Notes: generated from the letters alone by a model not told the origin. Numbered from the stretch's first letter, positions 8,906 to 18,280 are shown. The stretch: 64,000 nucleotides of DNA from Cryomorphaceae bacterium (GCA_017798125.1 CP059070.1:1736001-1800000); one strand, 5' to 3'. Program-made: numbers and translations.

Positions 8906-10591
8906 CTAGAATTGATTGATCAGTCCGATGTGAACCTTGGCTTGATCAAGTTGAAAATCGCTGCCGCTTCTACGACCGAGCGCATAGGTTAAATTGAGTA
9001 ATCCAGCGGGTGTTTGAAAGGCTGCTCCTGCACCAAAACTCCATGCGCTTCCACTGTCCGGAAGATTGATCTCGAACAGTTGTCCGGGGTCTAAAAAACC
9101 AAAATCGGAGAAGGCGAAAATGAACCCGTCCCGACCTGTCAAGAGACGGAGTTCAACGGTGCCGATGAGGTATTGAGCAATGAATATACTCTGTTCGTCA
9201 AATCCCCTTAAATTTTGGATTCCTCCAAAGCGAAAGAGTTCGTTGTAATAGCTCGGTCCCAAGCCGGCGTTTTGCAGTTGCCCGTCAAATCTTCCGAATT
9301 GAATTCGATTGTGCAGAACAAGAAGAGAGCTAAAGTTCCAATAGCTTCCGGCATCGATTGTGGTTCGAAGCTGGGTGGTGCGAGAATCCTCGGCCCGTCG
9401 TTCTCCAAGGCCAAATTGAGCGTCAACGCGAACTCCATTTTTGGGCGCTACTCGGCGATCCGTCGTCCGCAAACGCAGTCCTACACTGTAAAATGAGCTG
9501 GAGTAGTCCACAACTCCCGCTACGGCTTCTTCGCCCAGTAGACTGGAACTCTTGCTGCTGAAACGGAAGTTGACACTCGATCTGGGGCTAATGAAGTACC
9601 GAATCCCCAAATTCGAACTCAAGTTCAAAAAAGAGGAGTCTTGTTTCAGTAGGTTCAATCCGCCTTCAAGCGCCCAGTTCCAGCCAAATAGGTAAGGATA
9701 CGAAGCTTTCAGGTCGAGCTTTTGTGTGGTGTTCCCCGGACTGCTCCAATCCACAACGACTTCTTCACCCCTATTGAAAGCGTTCAAAAGTCGTAAGTAG
9801 ACATTTCCGGTAACCGTTACACCTTGGTCGTTGGCGTTGAATCCAAGAATTCCGTCAAATTGATTGGCTTTTTCCTTCTCCAGATAGGCGAACACGACGG
9901 TTTTTTCTCGATTGAACAGCACCTGAGGGCTTCTCGGCATACTGAGATATTCGATATCGGCAACGGTTTGGCCTAAATCGGCTAAGGTCTTCTCAGAATA
10001 GGGCGCTCCGACCTTTAAACCGAGTAGGTTGGCGGTCATGGACTCCGTCATTTCGTCGTATCCGCGGACATTGACACTGTCATATCGAATGTAAGGTCCC
10101 GGCTCAAAGGCAAGTACGCCAGAAACGGAGTCCGTAGATACTGTGAGCTCTTGCCAATCCAGTCTAGCAAAGGGATAGCCGTTGTTTTCGGCTAGATCCA
10201 GTACGCGGCTTTCCCAGCGCATCCAGTCGGTTCCGCTCCATCTTTTTCCGCTCCATCGCTGTAGTTTTGGATCGGTAGGTAGTAATTCGAAACGCTCATC
10301 GGACCAATCCACAGAAGCCCATTGAATGGGCTGACCTCTTTCCAATTGAGCCTCAAGCGTTGATCCACGCCAAGTTGTTGATTGGATGCGTGCGCTCCAG
10401 AACCCATCGGCCCGAAGGGCCCGAACCTCCTCATAAAGAGCTTTCTCTGCGTTTAGGGTATCCGCAAAGGATCGGTCCAAAGGCCATTGCCGTTCGGGTA
10501 AATCCGAAACGGTGATGTGGAGCTTCAATTCCTGAGCATTCAGCGTCCAAGGAAGCAGTAGAAGCAGGCCGTATTTTAAGAAAGTTGCCAG
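8906..10591 (-). CDS. Omp85/BamA-like outer membrane protein, atypical start
   Basis: The protein has POTRA-like repeats (VNVRGYDEMTESMTANLLGLKVGAPYSEKTL, about residues 165-200) followed by a beta barrel ending in FGAGAAFQTPAGLLNLTYALG...IGLINQF. The Omp85 signature is represented by FGGIQNLRGFDEQSIF. It is shorter than BamA (about 540-560 residues) and nearer to TamA-like or surface-antigen D15 proteins. A signal peptide is encoded upstream of the first ATG-like codon: the frame reads RLATFLKYGLLLLLPWTLNA before QELKLHIT, yet there is no ATG between the upstream stop and this signal; CTG at 10591 is the best candidate and overlaps ung by 16 bases. TTG at 10528 would remove the signal peptide. 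The segment EVRALRADGFW is encoded by a hairpin repeat. Role in insertion or secretion of outer membrane proteins is inferred from the family. Confidence 0.8.
   Translation of the reverse strand: MATFLKYGLLLLLPWTLNAQELKLHITVSDLPERQWPLDRSFADTLNAEKALYEEVRALRADGFWSARIQSTTWRGSTLEAQLERGQPIQWASVDWSDERFELLPTDPKLQRWSGKRWSGTDWMRWESRVLDLAENNGYPFARLDWQELTVSTDSVSGVLAFEPGPYIRYDSVNVRGYDEMTESMTANLLGLKVGAPYSEKTLADLGQTVADIEYLSMPRSPQVLFNREKTVVFAYLEKEKANQFDGILGFNANDQGVTVTGNVYLRLLNAFNRGEEVVVDWSSPGNTTQKLDLKASYPYLFGWNWALEGGLNLLKQDSSFLNLSSNLGIRYFISPRSSVNFRFSSKSSSLLGEEAVAGVVDYSSSFYSVGLRLRTTDRRVAPKNGVRVDAQFGLGERRAEDSRTTQLRTTIDAGSYWNFSSLLVLHNRIQFGRFDGQLQNAGLGPSYYNELFRFGGIQNLRGFDEQSIFIAQYLIGTVELRLLTGRDGFIFAFSDFGFLDPGQLFEINLPDSGSAWSFGAGAAFQTPAGLLNLTYALGRRSGSDFQLDQAKVHIGLINQF
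10406..10421 (+). repeat. Hairpin repeat copy 3 (in Omp85-like gene, ALRAD)
   Basis: ATC, GGCCC, loop GAA, GGGCC: a perfect stem with a variant loop. On the coding strand it encodes Ala-Leu-Arg-Ala-Asp (CTT CGG replaces CTA CGG), so the peptide is kept although a base differs. Confidence 0.75.
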
Positions 10592-11250
10592 ACGATTGAT
10601 TTTTGTCCGTTCTCTTCCAATAACGCATTAACCTGGGAAAAATGTCGGCATCCAAAAAATCCGCTGTGCGCACTGAATGGACTGGGGTGTGCTGCCTTTA
10701 GTACGTGATGCTTGTCCGCGTTGATACGGGCGGCTTTGTTTTGCGCAAAACGACCCCAGAGTAGGAAAATGAGCCCCTCACGTTGTTCGGAAAGCACGTC
10801 TATCACTCGATCTGTAAACTGCTCCCAGCCTTTACCTTGGTGGCTTCCAGCTTGATGAGCACGAACAGTTAATGTGGCGTTAATCAGCAGTACCCCCTGA
10901 TCGGCCCAGGGTTCAAGATTTCCGGAAACGGGGTAGGGGTGTCCCAAATCGCTTTCGATTTCTTTAAAGATGTTCCGAAGTGAGGGCGGGTGTTTGACGC
11001 CGTCGGCAACAGAGAAGCACAGCCCGTTGGCCTGTCCTAGTCCGTGATACGGATCTTGACCAATGATGACCACCTTGACATCGGGTAAGGGTGTTCGGTC
11101 AAATGCAGCAAAAATTCGATTTCCCGGAGGAAATACCTGGTGCTGAGCACGTTCCTCTACGAGAAACGATTTGAGGTTGTGAAAGTATTCTTTTTGAAAT
11201 TCGGATTCCAAGGCTTCTAACCAACTGGCTTCCAAGTTCGGACGTTTCAT
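10576..11250 (-). CDS. ung: Uracil-DNA glycosylase (family 1)
   Basis: A 224-residue family 1 UDG. The water-activating motif GQDPYHG, the uracil-binding region LLINATLTV and the minor-groove intercalation motif HPSPFSAHSGFFGCRHF are all intact. It removes uracil from DNA as the first step of base excision repair. ATG at 11250 (MKRPNLEASWLEALESEF) matches the family start; an upstream in-frame ATG would add 13 atypical residues. Its 3' end overlaps the probable start of the Omp85-like gene, and it diverges from the small lipoprotein gene. Confidence 0.95.
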   Translation of the reverse strand: MKRPNLEASWLEALESEFQKEYFHNLKSFLVEERAQHQVFPPGNRIFAAFDRTPLPDVKVVIIGQDPYHGLGQANGLCFSVADGVKHPPSLRNIFKEIESDLGHPYPVSGNLEPWADQGVLLINATLTVRAHQAGSHQGKGWEQFTDRVIDVLSEQREGLIFLLWGRFAQNKAARINADKHHVLKAAHPSPFSAHSGFFGCRHFSQVNALLEENGQKSIVWQLS

Positions 11251-11273
11251 ACTTAGAGGCTTGGTATTTTCGT

Positions 11274-11281
11274 TACCTTTG
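11274..11281 (+). promoter_or_regulatory. Candidate -7 promoter element
   Basis: TACCTTTG fits the Bacteroidota -7 consensus TAnnTTTG and lies 33 bases before the ATG of the small lipoprotein gene. A TTTG at the ideal -33 spacing is not present, so support is partial. Confidence 0.4.
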
Positions 11282-11313
11282 TATTCCATCCCTTAATAGA
11301 CTCGAAAACAAAG

Positions 11314-11442
11314 ATGAAAAAGATTTTGTTAGTTCTAGCGGTGAGTGTTTTTGTTGGTTTGACCCTGTCAGCCTGCCATGCGTATGAAGAATGTCCTGCA
11401 TACGGCCAAGTAGAAGAAGCGCCCGCTGAAAGCAATGGCTGA
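11314..11442 (+). CDS. Small 42-residue lipoprotein
   Basis: A short gene, ATG at 11314 and TGA at 11440-11442. The product begins MKKILLVLAVSVFVGLTLSAC, a textbook lipoprotein signal with lipobox LSAC at residue 21, leaving a mature peptide of 22 residues with a second cysteine in the motif YEECPAYG and an acidic tail. The stop overlaps the start of the next gene (TGATG), which argues for a real translated unit with translational coupling. Similar tiny lipoproteins with a CPAY motif seem to occur in other Bacteroidota from memory, but no function is known. A matching -7 promoter element lies upstream. Confidence 0.7.
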   Translation: MKKILLVLAVSVFVGLTLSACHAYEECPAYGQVEEAPAESNG

Positions 11443-12194
11443 TGATGAAAAAAGCAGTAATCGTAGGAGTTTTAACCTTGTTTGGCCTCGGTACCGTCCG
11501 GGCTCAACAGACTTCTGCTGATTACAGCCGATTGCTATATCGAAATGAAATGACCTTTGGGATCACCATCCACACTGCCGGATGGGGAGGGTCATTCAAG
11601 AGGTTACGGAATCCAGACGGCAGCACCAAGAAAGGTCTGCTCATCGATTTCGCCACCATTCAACATCCTAAAGAGGTTAAACTCTTTCACCCTTTTTACG
11701 ACAACGCCCGAGGATACAAGTTTGGCAAGCTGAATTATTTCAGCACGCTGCGCATCGGCTATGGTTGGGAAAAGATGATTGCCGGAAAAACGGATCGCGG
11801 TTCGGTTGCCATTCACGCCCACTACTGGGGAGGAATTAGCAATGGGATTACGCGCCCGGTTTACCTGGAGGTCATACGCCCGTTCCCGAACAATCCCGAG
11901 GACTTCTTCATCAGTACAGAAGCCTACAATCCTGATGAGCACTTTGCGAACAATATCTACGGCCGTGCGTCTTTCTTCAACGGCTGGAACGAACTGGGGT
12001 ATCACCCGGGGGTGTTCTTTAAAGCCGGAGCGAATTTCGAGTATGGCATCACCGAGGAAAAGGTGAGCATGATCGAGATTGGAATTATCTTTGACTACTT
12101 TTTTGAAGAAGTGCCGATTATGGCGGTAGAAGAGAACATGCAACTCTTTACCACCTTATATCTTTCGATGTATTTCGGCAAGAAGTGGAATTAA
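11442..12194 (+). CDS. Predicted outer membrane barrel protein, unknown function
   Basis: A 250-residue exported protein. The N-terminus [22 protein letters not shown] is a signal peptide cleaved near Ala-Gln. The mature part is rich in aromatic and glycine residues with alternating pattern ([65 protein letters not shown]) and ends in a strand with a terminal aromatic pair, as expected for a small outer-membrane beta barrel. I do not recognise a named family. It is coupled to the small lipoprotein upstream and followed by lipA after five bases; a structural partnership with the lipoprotein is possible but unproven. Confidence 0.75.
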   Translation: MMKKAVIVGVLTLFGLGTVRAQQTSADYSRLLYRNEMTFGITIHTAGWGGSFKRLRNPDGSTKKGLLIDFATIQHPKEVKLFHPFYDNARGYKFGKLNYFSTLRIGYGWEKMIAGKTDRGSVAIHAHYWGGISNGITRPVYLEVIRPFPNNPEDFFISTEAYNPDEHFANNIYGRASFFNGWNELGYHPGVFFKAGANFEYGITEEKVSMIEIGIIFDYFFEEVPIMAVEENMQLFTTLYLSMYFGKKWN

Positions 12195-12199
12195 GCCCT

Positions 12200-13093
12200 A
12201 TGTCAAAAGAAACCTTAACGGCTCCTGTTCAGGAGACGAATACCGATACAAAAAAGCGCAAGCCGAAATGGCTACGCGTCAAACTCCCAACCGGTGAAAA
12301 CTACCGGAATGTGAGGGGTTTGGTGGATAATTACAAACTGCACACCATTTGCGAGAGCGGTAACTGTCCCAACATGGGAGAGTGTTGGGGAGCTGGAACG
12401 GCGACCTTCATGATCCTGGGGAATACCTGTACGCGCTCATGTGGATTCTGTGCGGTTGCGACAGGAAGGCCCGACGCGGTGGACTGGGATGAACCGGAAC
12501 GCGTTGCTCGCTCCGTGAAGCTCATGAAGGTCAAGCATTGCGTCATTACTTCCGTAGATCGCGATGATCTTGCCGATGGAGGTTCCATTATTTGGGCCGA
12601 AACCGTGAATGCGGTTCGGCGAATGAGTCCAACGACGACCATGGAAACCTTGATCCCCGATTTTAAAGGAGAGATGCACAATGTGGATCGTTTGATTGAG
12701 GTGGCTCCCGAGATTATCTCACACAACATGGAAACCGTGCGTCGTTTAACGCGTCAAGTACGAATTCAAGCGAAGTACGACCGCAGCTTAGAGGTATTGG
12801 CGTATCTCAAGGAGTGCGGACAAAAACGCACCAAGAGTGGGATTATGCTCGGCTTAGGTGAGCGGGAAGAAGAAGTTCTGGAAACCTTGCGCGACTTGCG
12901 CAATGCGGATGTGGATATCGTAACGCTCGGCCAGTACCTACAGCCTACGCCTAAGCATCTGCCTGTTCAGGAATACATCACTCCGGAGCAATTCGACAAG
13001 TACAAGGAAATAGGCTTGGAAATGGGCTTTAAGTATGTCGAAAGTGGACCTCTGGTTCGTTCGAGCTATCATGCCGAAAAACACCTCTTCTAA
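12200..13093 (+). CDS. lipA: Lipoyl synthase
   Basis: A 297-residue radical SAM enzyme that inserts two sulfurs into octanoyl groups on lipoyl domains. The auxiliary cluster motif [12 protein letters not shown] (C-x4-C-x5-C pattern with the Cys at residue start CESGNC) and the radical SAM motif CTRSCGFC (Cx3Cx2C) are both complete, and the C-terminal [10 protein letters not shown] carries the conserved RSSY serine ligand. ATG at 12200 gives [10 protein letters not shown]; an alternative upstream frame start lies inside the previous gene. The gene overlaps the following gap start by 23 bases. Confidence 0.95.
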   Translation: MSKETLTAPVQETNTDTKKRKPKWLRVKLPTGENYRNVRGLVDNYKLHTICESGNCPNMGECWGAGTATFMILGNTCTRSCGFCAVATGRPDAVDWDEPERVARSVKLMKVKHCVITSVDRDDLADGGSIIWAETVNAVRRMSPTTTMETLIPDFKGEMHNVDRLIEVAPEIISHNMETVRRLTRQVRIQAKYDRSLEVLAYLKECGQKRTKSGIMLGLGEREEEVLETLRDLRNADVDIVTLGQYLQPTPKHLPVQEYITPEQFDKYKEIGLEMGFKYVESGPLVRSSYHAEKHLF

Positions 13094-14096
13094 ACGAATC
13101 GGGGTTAATGGTTTTGGCCGTATTGGTCGAACCCTAGCCCGAGTTCTTGAACGAACGCCGGGATATGAACTGGCGGTTGTCAATGATTTGAGTGATGCGC
13201 CCACTTTAGCGCATCTACTGAAATACGATTCGCTACACAGAGCCTTCCCTGCTGAAGTTGCCTCTGATGAAGATCACATCTACATTGAGGGACGGAGCAT
13301 TCCAGTGTTGAATCACAAAACTCCGGACACGATCCCGTGGTCGGCCTACGAAGTAGACGTCGTCGTAGAAGCTACGGGGCAATTCAAATATACCGAGCAA
13401 GTGGCTGGTCACCTGATGGGCGGAGCTCCCTGGGTAGTGTTGAGTGTTCCTCCCATAGACCAGAACATGCCCACCGTAGTTCTCGGGATAAATGATGAAA
13501 TCCTGGACGGTTCGGAACATATGATTTCAAATGCGTCCTGTACCACGAACTGTGCGGCTCCCATGGTCGGACTGATCGACGAGCTATGCGGAGTGGAGGA
13601 AGCCTACATCACCACAGTTCACAGTTTTACGGGTGATCAACGACTGCACGATGCACCGCACAAGGATTTGAGAAGGGCTCGCGCCGCCACTCAAAGTATT
13701 GTTCCAACAACCACGGGTGCTGCAAAGGCCGTGACCCGAATTTTCCCACATTTGGAGGGAAACATCGGCGGTTGTGGTATTCGAGTTCCCGTGCCAGATG
13801 GATCGCTTACTGACATTACCTTCATTGTCAAGAAACCCGTATCCGCGGAGGAAATCAATGCCTATTTCAAGCAGCGGTCGGAGGGAGATCTAAAGGGTAT
13901 TCTAGGCTATACGGAAGATCCAATTGTGTCGAGTGACGTCATTGGTAGTCCGTACAGTTGCCTTCACGACGCACAGATGACCAGTGTTCTTGGGAACATG
14001 GTCAAGATTATCGGATGGTACGATAACGAAATGGGTTATTCGACCCGGTTGGTCGACTTGATCAAGAAGCGATCTGAGGGATTCTTTTCAAAGTGA
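13071..14096 (+). CDS. gap: Glyceraldehyde-3-phosphate dehydrogenase, type I (first copy)
   Basis: A 341-residue NAD-dependent GAPDH. The Rossmann start [19 protein letters not shown] follows the chosen ATG at 13071 (MPKNTSSK), which lies inside the end of lipA. The catalytic motif [12 protein letters not shown] with its Cys, the C-terminal [15 protein letters not shown] and the phosphate-binding TGAAKAV are intact. It acts in glycolysis or gluconeogenesis. A second, longer GAPDH is encoded at 47491-48933. The 3' end overlaps the convergent lpxH gene by 61 bases, so both C-termini share DNA. Confidence 0.93.
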   Translation: MPKNTSSKRIGVNGFGRIGRTLARVLERTPGYELAVVNDLSDAPTLAHLLKYDSLHRAFPAEVASDEDHIYIEGRSIPVLNHKTPDTIPWSAYEVDVVVEATGQFKYTEQVAGHLMGGAPWVVLSVPPIDQNMPTVVLGINDEILDGSEHMISNASCTTNCAAPMVGLIDELCGVEEAYITTVHSFTGDQRLHDAPHKDLRRARAATQSIVPTTTGAAKAVTRIFPHLEGNIGGCGIRVPVPDGSLTDITFIVKKPVSAEEINAYFKQRSEGDLKGILGYTEDPIVSSDVIGSPYSCLHDAQMTSVLGNMVKIIGWYDNEMGYSTRLVDLIKKRSEGFFSK

Positions 14097-14830
14097 TCCA
14101 AACGGAATTCACCGTTTTCCATCACCCCAAAAGTGTTGTAGGAGATCATATCCCCTAGGTTGAAGTAGGTAGCGTTGTCTTTGAGCTCTACTTGAAGGGG
14201 AAGGTGACGATGTCCGAAGACGAAATAGTCAAAATGCTCTTTCTTGAGAAGGCCTTGACAGTATTGTGTTAGGTATTCACCGTCATCGTGGAATTGAGCA
14301 TCCCCGTCGCTGTGGGCGTCTCTAGAGCGTCCGCTAAAGTAGTTTCCGGCCCAAATACCCGTATTGGGATGTACTCGAGCAAAGAGCCATTGAAAGAATC
14401 CGTTGTTAAATACTTTTTTTAGGAACTTATAATTCCAGTCTCCAGGTCCTAAACCATCGCCATGAGCCATGTAAACTCTTTTGCCCTGAAGTTCGCGGAC
14501 CAGTGGTTTCTTGTGGACCTGAATCCCCAGCTCATCTTCGAAGTACCCGTAGGTCCAGATGTCGTGATTTCCTCCAAAAAAGTGAATGGGAATTCCGGCA
14601 TCGCTCATCTCTCCCAGAGTCCCGAGGAGCCGGACAAAGCCCTTGGGTACCACCTGTTTGTACTCAAACCAAAAGTCGAATAGATCTCCGAGGAGGTAGA
14701 GCTCGTCGCAATTATCCTGAATGCTGCGAAGCCATCGAACCACTTTGCGTTCACGTTCTTGACTGGCCTCGTGATTTGGGGCGCCCAGATGAAAATCTGA
14801 GGCGAAGTATATGTTGCCAGATTTACTCAC
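14036..14830 (-). CDS. lpxH: UDP-2,3-diacylglucosamine diphosphatase
   Basis: A 264-residue calcineurin-like metallophosphoesterase. Metal-binding motifs are in the order SDFHLG, GDLFDFWFE, GGNHDIW, MAHGDG and GHRHLP, which matches LpxH-type enzymes that cleave UDP-2,3-diacylglucosamine to lipid X in lipid A synthesis; the FDFWFE segment is characteristic. It ends a minus-strand operon that begins with lpxK, another lipid A gene, which supports the assignment. Its first bases overlap the tlpA-like gene by eight bases. Confidence 0.88.
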   Translation of the reverse strand: MSKSGNIYFASDFHLGAPNHEASQERERKVVRWLRSIQDNCDELYLLGDLFDFWFEYKQVVPKGFVRLLGTLGEMSDAGIPIHFFGGNHDIWTYGYFEDELGIQVHKKPLVRELQGKRVYMAHGDGLGPGDWNYKFLKKVFNNGFFQWLFARVHPNTGIWAGNYFSGRSRDAHSDGDAQFHDDGEYLTQYCQGLLKKEHFDYFVFGHRHLPLQVELKDNATYFNLGDMISYNTFGVMENGEFRLDHFEKNPSDRFLIKSTNRVE

Positions 14831-15983
14831 CGAAGATTTCTGCGAGTTTATCGTCTAGCGCTTGCCCTCGAAGGTTTTTGGCAATGATACGCCCTTCACG
14901 ATCGAGCAGCACGGCATGAGGAATCCCGTTGAACTTGTAGAGCTCCTTGACAATGGTGCTCCAACCATTCATCTCTGAAACATGAGTCCAGGTGAGCCCG
15001 TCGTCTTCGATAGCCTTGAGCCAAGCGGCACGAGGTTTTTGTTGGTTTGGCAGTCCATCGAGAGAGACACCCAAAACTTCAAATCCACGGTCGTGATAGG
15101 TGTTGTAGGCCGCAACTACATTGGGGTTCTCTCGGCGGCATGGCCCACACCAGCTCGCCCAGAAATCAACCAACACGACCTTTCCGCGATAGCTGCTTAG
15201 AGAAACGTCTTCTCCGTCCGGAGTTGGCAAGGTAAAATCTGGAGCAACCGATCCAACGGCAATGGCACGATTCGCCTCTACCTGCTCGTGTAGGAATTGA
15301 GCGTGAGCGCTTTTGGGGTAGTTTTTCTGGAGGTTTTGATCAATTTCATCAAATAGCGGGAAGTCCTCATCAACTTTATATACCGCTTGTTTTTGCACTT
15401 GAGCGTACAGAATAAAAATAGCCACGGGATGATCTTTGTGCCCTTCCAATAGCCCGCTCAATGCGGCTTGATGATCGTCCATCAAACGAACATACTCGGC
15501 CACTAACTCTTCTCTTTTCTCCAAAAAGTCGTCTTGGCCTTGATAACTCATTAAGGTCTCATTCAATGCGTCAATGCGACCAGTGGTTTCCATGGCCTTT
15601 TGATTGATTTGACGAAGAACCTCAGTCTCTTCGTTTCCTTCCACGGTGTATACAGGTATCCCTTCTTCGAAAGAACCTTCTAATACTATCTGATCTCCTG
15701 GTTCAGCGCTGACCAAGAGGCGTACACCGTTCTCAAACTGAAGCGTGTAAAAGGCCTGTTCGCTGTTGTCGAGTTCAAAGGTAAATTGACCTTCGTCTGC
15801 AAACACTGTATCCACAGCTACGGTATTGCGCGGCTCCATACGGCTGAGAATAATCTTTCCCGCATCTTCCATGTTTCCGGAGATGCTTCCAGAGCCATCT
15901 TGTGCTGCCCCAGCTCCCGCGTTACTGTTACATGACCACAGCATTCCGGCCGTGATCACCAAAGTCATCAGTGTTCTTTTCAT
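14823..15983 (-). CDS. TlpA-like thiol-disulfide lipoprotein with DUF4369
   Basis: A 386-residue lipoprotein: signal with lipobox LWSC at residue 18, an N-terminal beta domain of the DUF4369 type (about 30-130), a helical linker (about 135-235), then a thioredoxin fold with the active site WASWCGPCRREN and cis-proline region FNGIPHAVLLD. Such proteins keep periplasmic or cell-surface thiols reduced; partners are unknown. It overlaps gatB by four bases (start at 15983, gatB stop at 15980), so it is translated from the same operon. Confidence 0.9.
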   Translation of the reverse strand: MKRTLMTLVITAGMLWSCNSNAGAGAAQDGSGSISGNMEDAGKIILSRMEPRNTVAVDTVFADEGQFTFELDNSEQAFYTLQFENGVRLLVSAEPGDQIVLEGSFEEGIPVYTVEGNEETEVLRQINQKAMETTGRIDALNETLMSYQGQDDFLEKREELVAEYVRLMDDHQAALSGLLEGHKDHPVAIFILYAQVQKQAVYKVDEDFPLFDEIDQNLQKNYPKSAHAQFLHEQVEANRAIAVGSVAPDFTLPTPDGEDVSLSSYRGKVVLVDFWASWCGPCRRENPNVVAAYNTYHDRGFEVLGVSLDGLPNQQKPRAAWLKAIEDDGLTWTHVSEMNGWSTIVKELYKFNGIPHAVLLDREGRIIAKNLRGQALDDKLAEIFGE

Positions 15984-17443
15984 GCTTCTAATTGTTCTCT
16001 AATGATGGCACTCGCTTTTTTGGGATCAGCTTTCCCACGGGACATTTTCATGACTTCGCCCATAAACAGTCCGATCAGACCTTTTTTACCATTGCGGTAC
16101 TCTTCGACCTTGTCCGGGTACATACCAATTGCCTCCTTTGCCCATGCAACAAGCGCATCGTCATCTTGTTCTTGAATCCAGCCATTCGCTTCAGCCAATG
16201 CCTTGGGAGAGGCCTCGGGCTGTTCCAGAAGTGCCGGAAAGAGTTTTTGGCTAGCCATTGAATTGCTGATCACCTGACTGTCAATGAGTTCAATGATTTC
16301 TGCAATCGCCTGCGGCGCGATGGGAAACTTCCCGATATCAACAGCCTTCTCGTTGAGGTAGGACTTAATGGCCCCCATCATCCAGTTGGCTGCCGCCTTG
16401 TGATTCTTTGTGTGGTGGGTCATCTCCTCGAAGTACAGGGCGATTTCCTTGTTTTCCGTAAGAATCTGAGCATCGTACTCAGATAGTCCGAATTCCTCCG
16501 TATAGCGCTTGAATAGCTCATCGGGCAGGGGAGGGAGCTCGCTTTTTACACGGGCGATGTAATCCTCTTTCACCAGAACCGGAGCCAAGTCTGGTTCCGT
16601 GAAGTATCGGTAATCGTGGGCCTCTTCTTTAGAACGCATTACGGTTGAAGAGCCACTTATAGCATCAAATCCGCGCGTTTCTTGATCGATGACGCCTCCG
16701 GCTTCCAGCACTTCGATTTGGCGCTTCATTTCGCCTTCAATCGCCCGCATTACGTTCCGCATGGAATTGATGTTCTTGATCTCATTCCGTGTACCGAGTT
16801 TGCTCGTTCCTTTCAAGCGAACAGAGACGTTGGCATCACAACGCATAGATCCTTCTTCCATGTTACCGTCACAGATTTCGAGATATCGGACCAACTTACG
16901 AACCTCCATGAGGTAGTTGTAGGCCTCCTGAGCATTGGCGATCTCCGGTTCAGATACAATCTCTAGAAGCGGTACTCCCGCACGGTTGAGGTCGATCAGC
17001 GTATTGAACGGATCAATGTCGTGAATGGATTTTCCTGAGTCCTCCTCCATGTGGATTCGGGTCAAGTGGATGGTCTTTGGGTTGCCTTCGGCATCCTTGA
17101 TGTTGATTCCTCCACCGGTACAAATGGGCGTATCGTCCTGTGTAATCTGATAACCCTTGGGCAAATCGGCGTAGAAATAGTTCTTTCGAGCGTACTCATT
17201 CCGTTCGCGAATGTCTGCACCTACCGCGAGGCCTAATCTCACGGCGTACTCTACGGTATTCGTATTTGCCATGGGCAAGGTACCCGGATGCCCCAATGAA
17301 ATGGGGTGAACATTCGTGTTGGGGGCCGCCCCGTATGTTGTCGGGTCGGAGGAGTATGCTTTTGAGTCGGTCAGGAGTTGAACGTGGACCTCGAGTCCGA
17401 TGACCGGTTCGTACTTATCGTATGGTGTTTCCAAGACTGTCAT
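15980..17443 (-). CDS. gatB: Aspartyl/glutamyl-tRNA amidotransferase subunit B
   Basis: A 487-residue GatB. It begins YEPVIGLEVHVQLLT, contains the zinc/kinase core (HPISLGHPGTLPMANTNTVEYAVRLG, RKNYFYADLPKGYQI, HMEEDSGKS, LNRAGVPLLEIVSEP, MRCDANVSVR) and the C-terminal YqeY-like tRNA-binding tail ending LFMGEVMKMSRGKADPKKASAIIREQLE. With GatA and GatC it phosphorylates and amidates mischarged Glu-tRNA(Gln) or Asp-tRNA(Asn). The segment PIAPQAIAEI is encoded by a hairpin repeat at 16306-16321. Confidence 0.96.
   Translation of the reverse strand: MTVLETPYDKYEPVIGLEVHVQLLTDSKAYSSDPTTYGAAPNTNVHPISLGHPGTLPMANTNTVEYAVRLGLAVGADIRERNEYARKNYFYADLPKGYQITQDDTPICTGGGINIKDAEGNPKTIHLTRIHMEEDSGKSIHDIDPFNTLIDLNRAGVPLLEIVSEPEIANAQEAYNYLMEVRKLVRYLEICDGNMEEGSMRCDANVSVRLKGTSKLGTRNEIKNINSMRNVMRAIEGEMKRQIEVLEAGGVIDQETRGFDAISGSSTVMRSKEEAHDYRYFTEPDLAPVLVKEDYIARVKSELPPLPDELFKRYTEEFGLSEYDAQILTENKEIALYFEEMTHHTKNHKAAANWMMGAIKSYLNEKAVDIGKFPIAPQAIAEIIELIDSQVISNSMASQKLFPALLEQPEASPKALAEANGWIQEQDDDALVAWAKEAIGMYPDKVEEYRNGKKGLIGLFMGEVMKMSRGKADPKKASAIIREQLEA
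16306..16321 (-). repeat. Hairpin repeat copy 4 (in gatB, I-A-P-Q-A)
   Basis: On the minus strand ATC, GCGCC, loop GCA, GGCGA; four of five stem pairs form. The coding strand reads Ile-Ala-Pro-Gln-Ala, the second recurrent peptide of the family. Confidence 0.6.
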
Positions 17444-17464
17444 TTATGGCGCAAAGATACAAGA

Positions 17465-18280
17465 CTAAAGCGCTTCGGATAAAAAACGTTCAACCAGGCG
17501 GCTCAGTATGACCTCGGCTTTTTGAGCGACTTCCTGCACTTCTTCGTGGGTCACTTCAACGATCTTGCCTTCAACACCCAAATCGGTGATTACGGAAAGG
17601 GCCATGCACTTAAGGCCCATGTGACGAGCGACCAGTACCTCAGGTACCGTGCTCATACCTACGGCGTCTCCGCCGATGCGTCGAATGTAGCCGTATTCAG
17701 CAGGGGTTTCAAAGTTGGGGCCGGGAACCGAAGCGTAAACCCCTTCTTGAAGCGCTACGTTCTCTTTAGCGGCAATAGCGTGCATTTTCGAGATGTAAGA
17801 ACGGTCGTAGGCTTCGCTCATATCCGGGAATCGAGGACCCCATTCATCAATATTAACACCGCGAAGAGGGTTTTCGGGCTGAAGGTTGATGTGGTCATTC
17901 AAGAGCATGATATCGCCAATCTCGAAGTCCGGATTGACGCCTCCCGAGGCATTCGAAAGCAAGAGCAAGTCGATGTTAAGCAACTTCATCACGCGAACGG
18001 GGAAGGTTACTTCTTCCATGCTGTAGCCCTCATAGTAGTGGATACGTCCTTGCATGGCAATGACGCGCTTACCTCCGAGTTGGCCGTAGATCATTTGACC
18101 TGGGTGACCCTGTACTGTGGACTTCGGAAAGAACGGAATGTCGCTGTAGGAGATGTTGATCGGGTTCTCGATTTTTTCGGCTAGTCCCGCTAGACCAGTA
18201 CCCAGAATAATGCCCACTTCAGGAACCTCTGGGAGCAGGTCTTGGATGTAGCGAACAGCTTTATTTACTTTTTCCAACAT
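17465..18280 (-). CDS. punA: Purine nucleoside phosphorylase
   Basis: A 271-residue trimeric-type PNP. Phosphate-binding GTGLAGL, MQGRIHYYEGY, the base-binding LSNASGGVNPDFEIGDIMLLNDHIN and VYASVPGPNFETPAEYGYIRRIGGDAVGMSTVPEV are all typical. It phosphorolyses guanosine and inosine for purine salvage. It overlaps lpxK by 20 bases and is followed by gatB after 21 bases. Confidence 0.95.
   Translation of the reverse strand: MLEKVNKAVRYIQDLLPEVPEVGIILGTGLAGLAEKIENPINISYSDIPFFPKSTVQGHPGQMIYGQLGGKRVIAMQGRIHYYEGYSMEEVTFPVRVMKLLNIDLLLLSNASGGVNPDFEIGDIMLLNDHINLQPENPLRGVNIDEWGPRFPDMSEAYDRSYISKMHAIAAKENVALQEGVYASVPGPNFETPAEYGYIRRIGGDAVGMSTVPEVLVARHMGLKCMALSVITDLGVEGKIVEVTHEEVQEVAQKAEVILSRLVERFLSEAL

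Noticed and set aside
10431-10673. An 80-residue minus-strand frame with ATG at the start of the Omp85-like gene
   Set aside because: It is a different frame from the barrel gene and encodes no signal peptide; a one-base frameshift to join them would not produce a better N-terminus.
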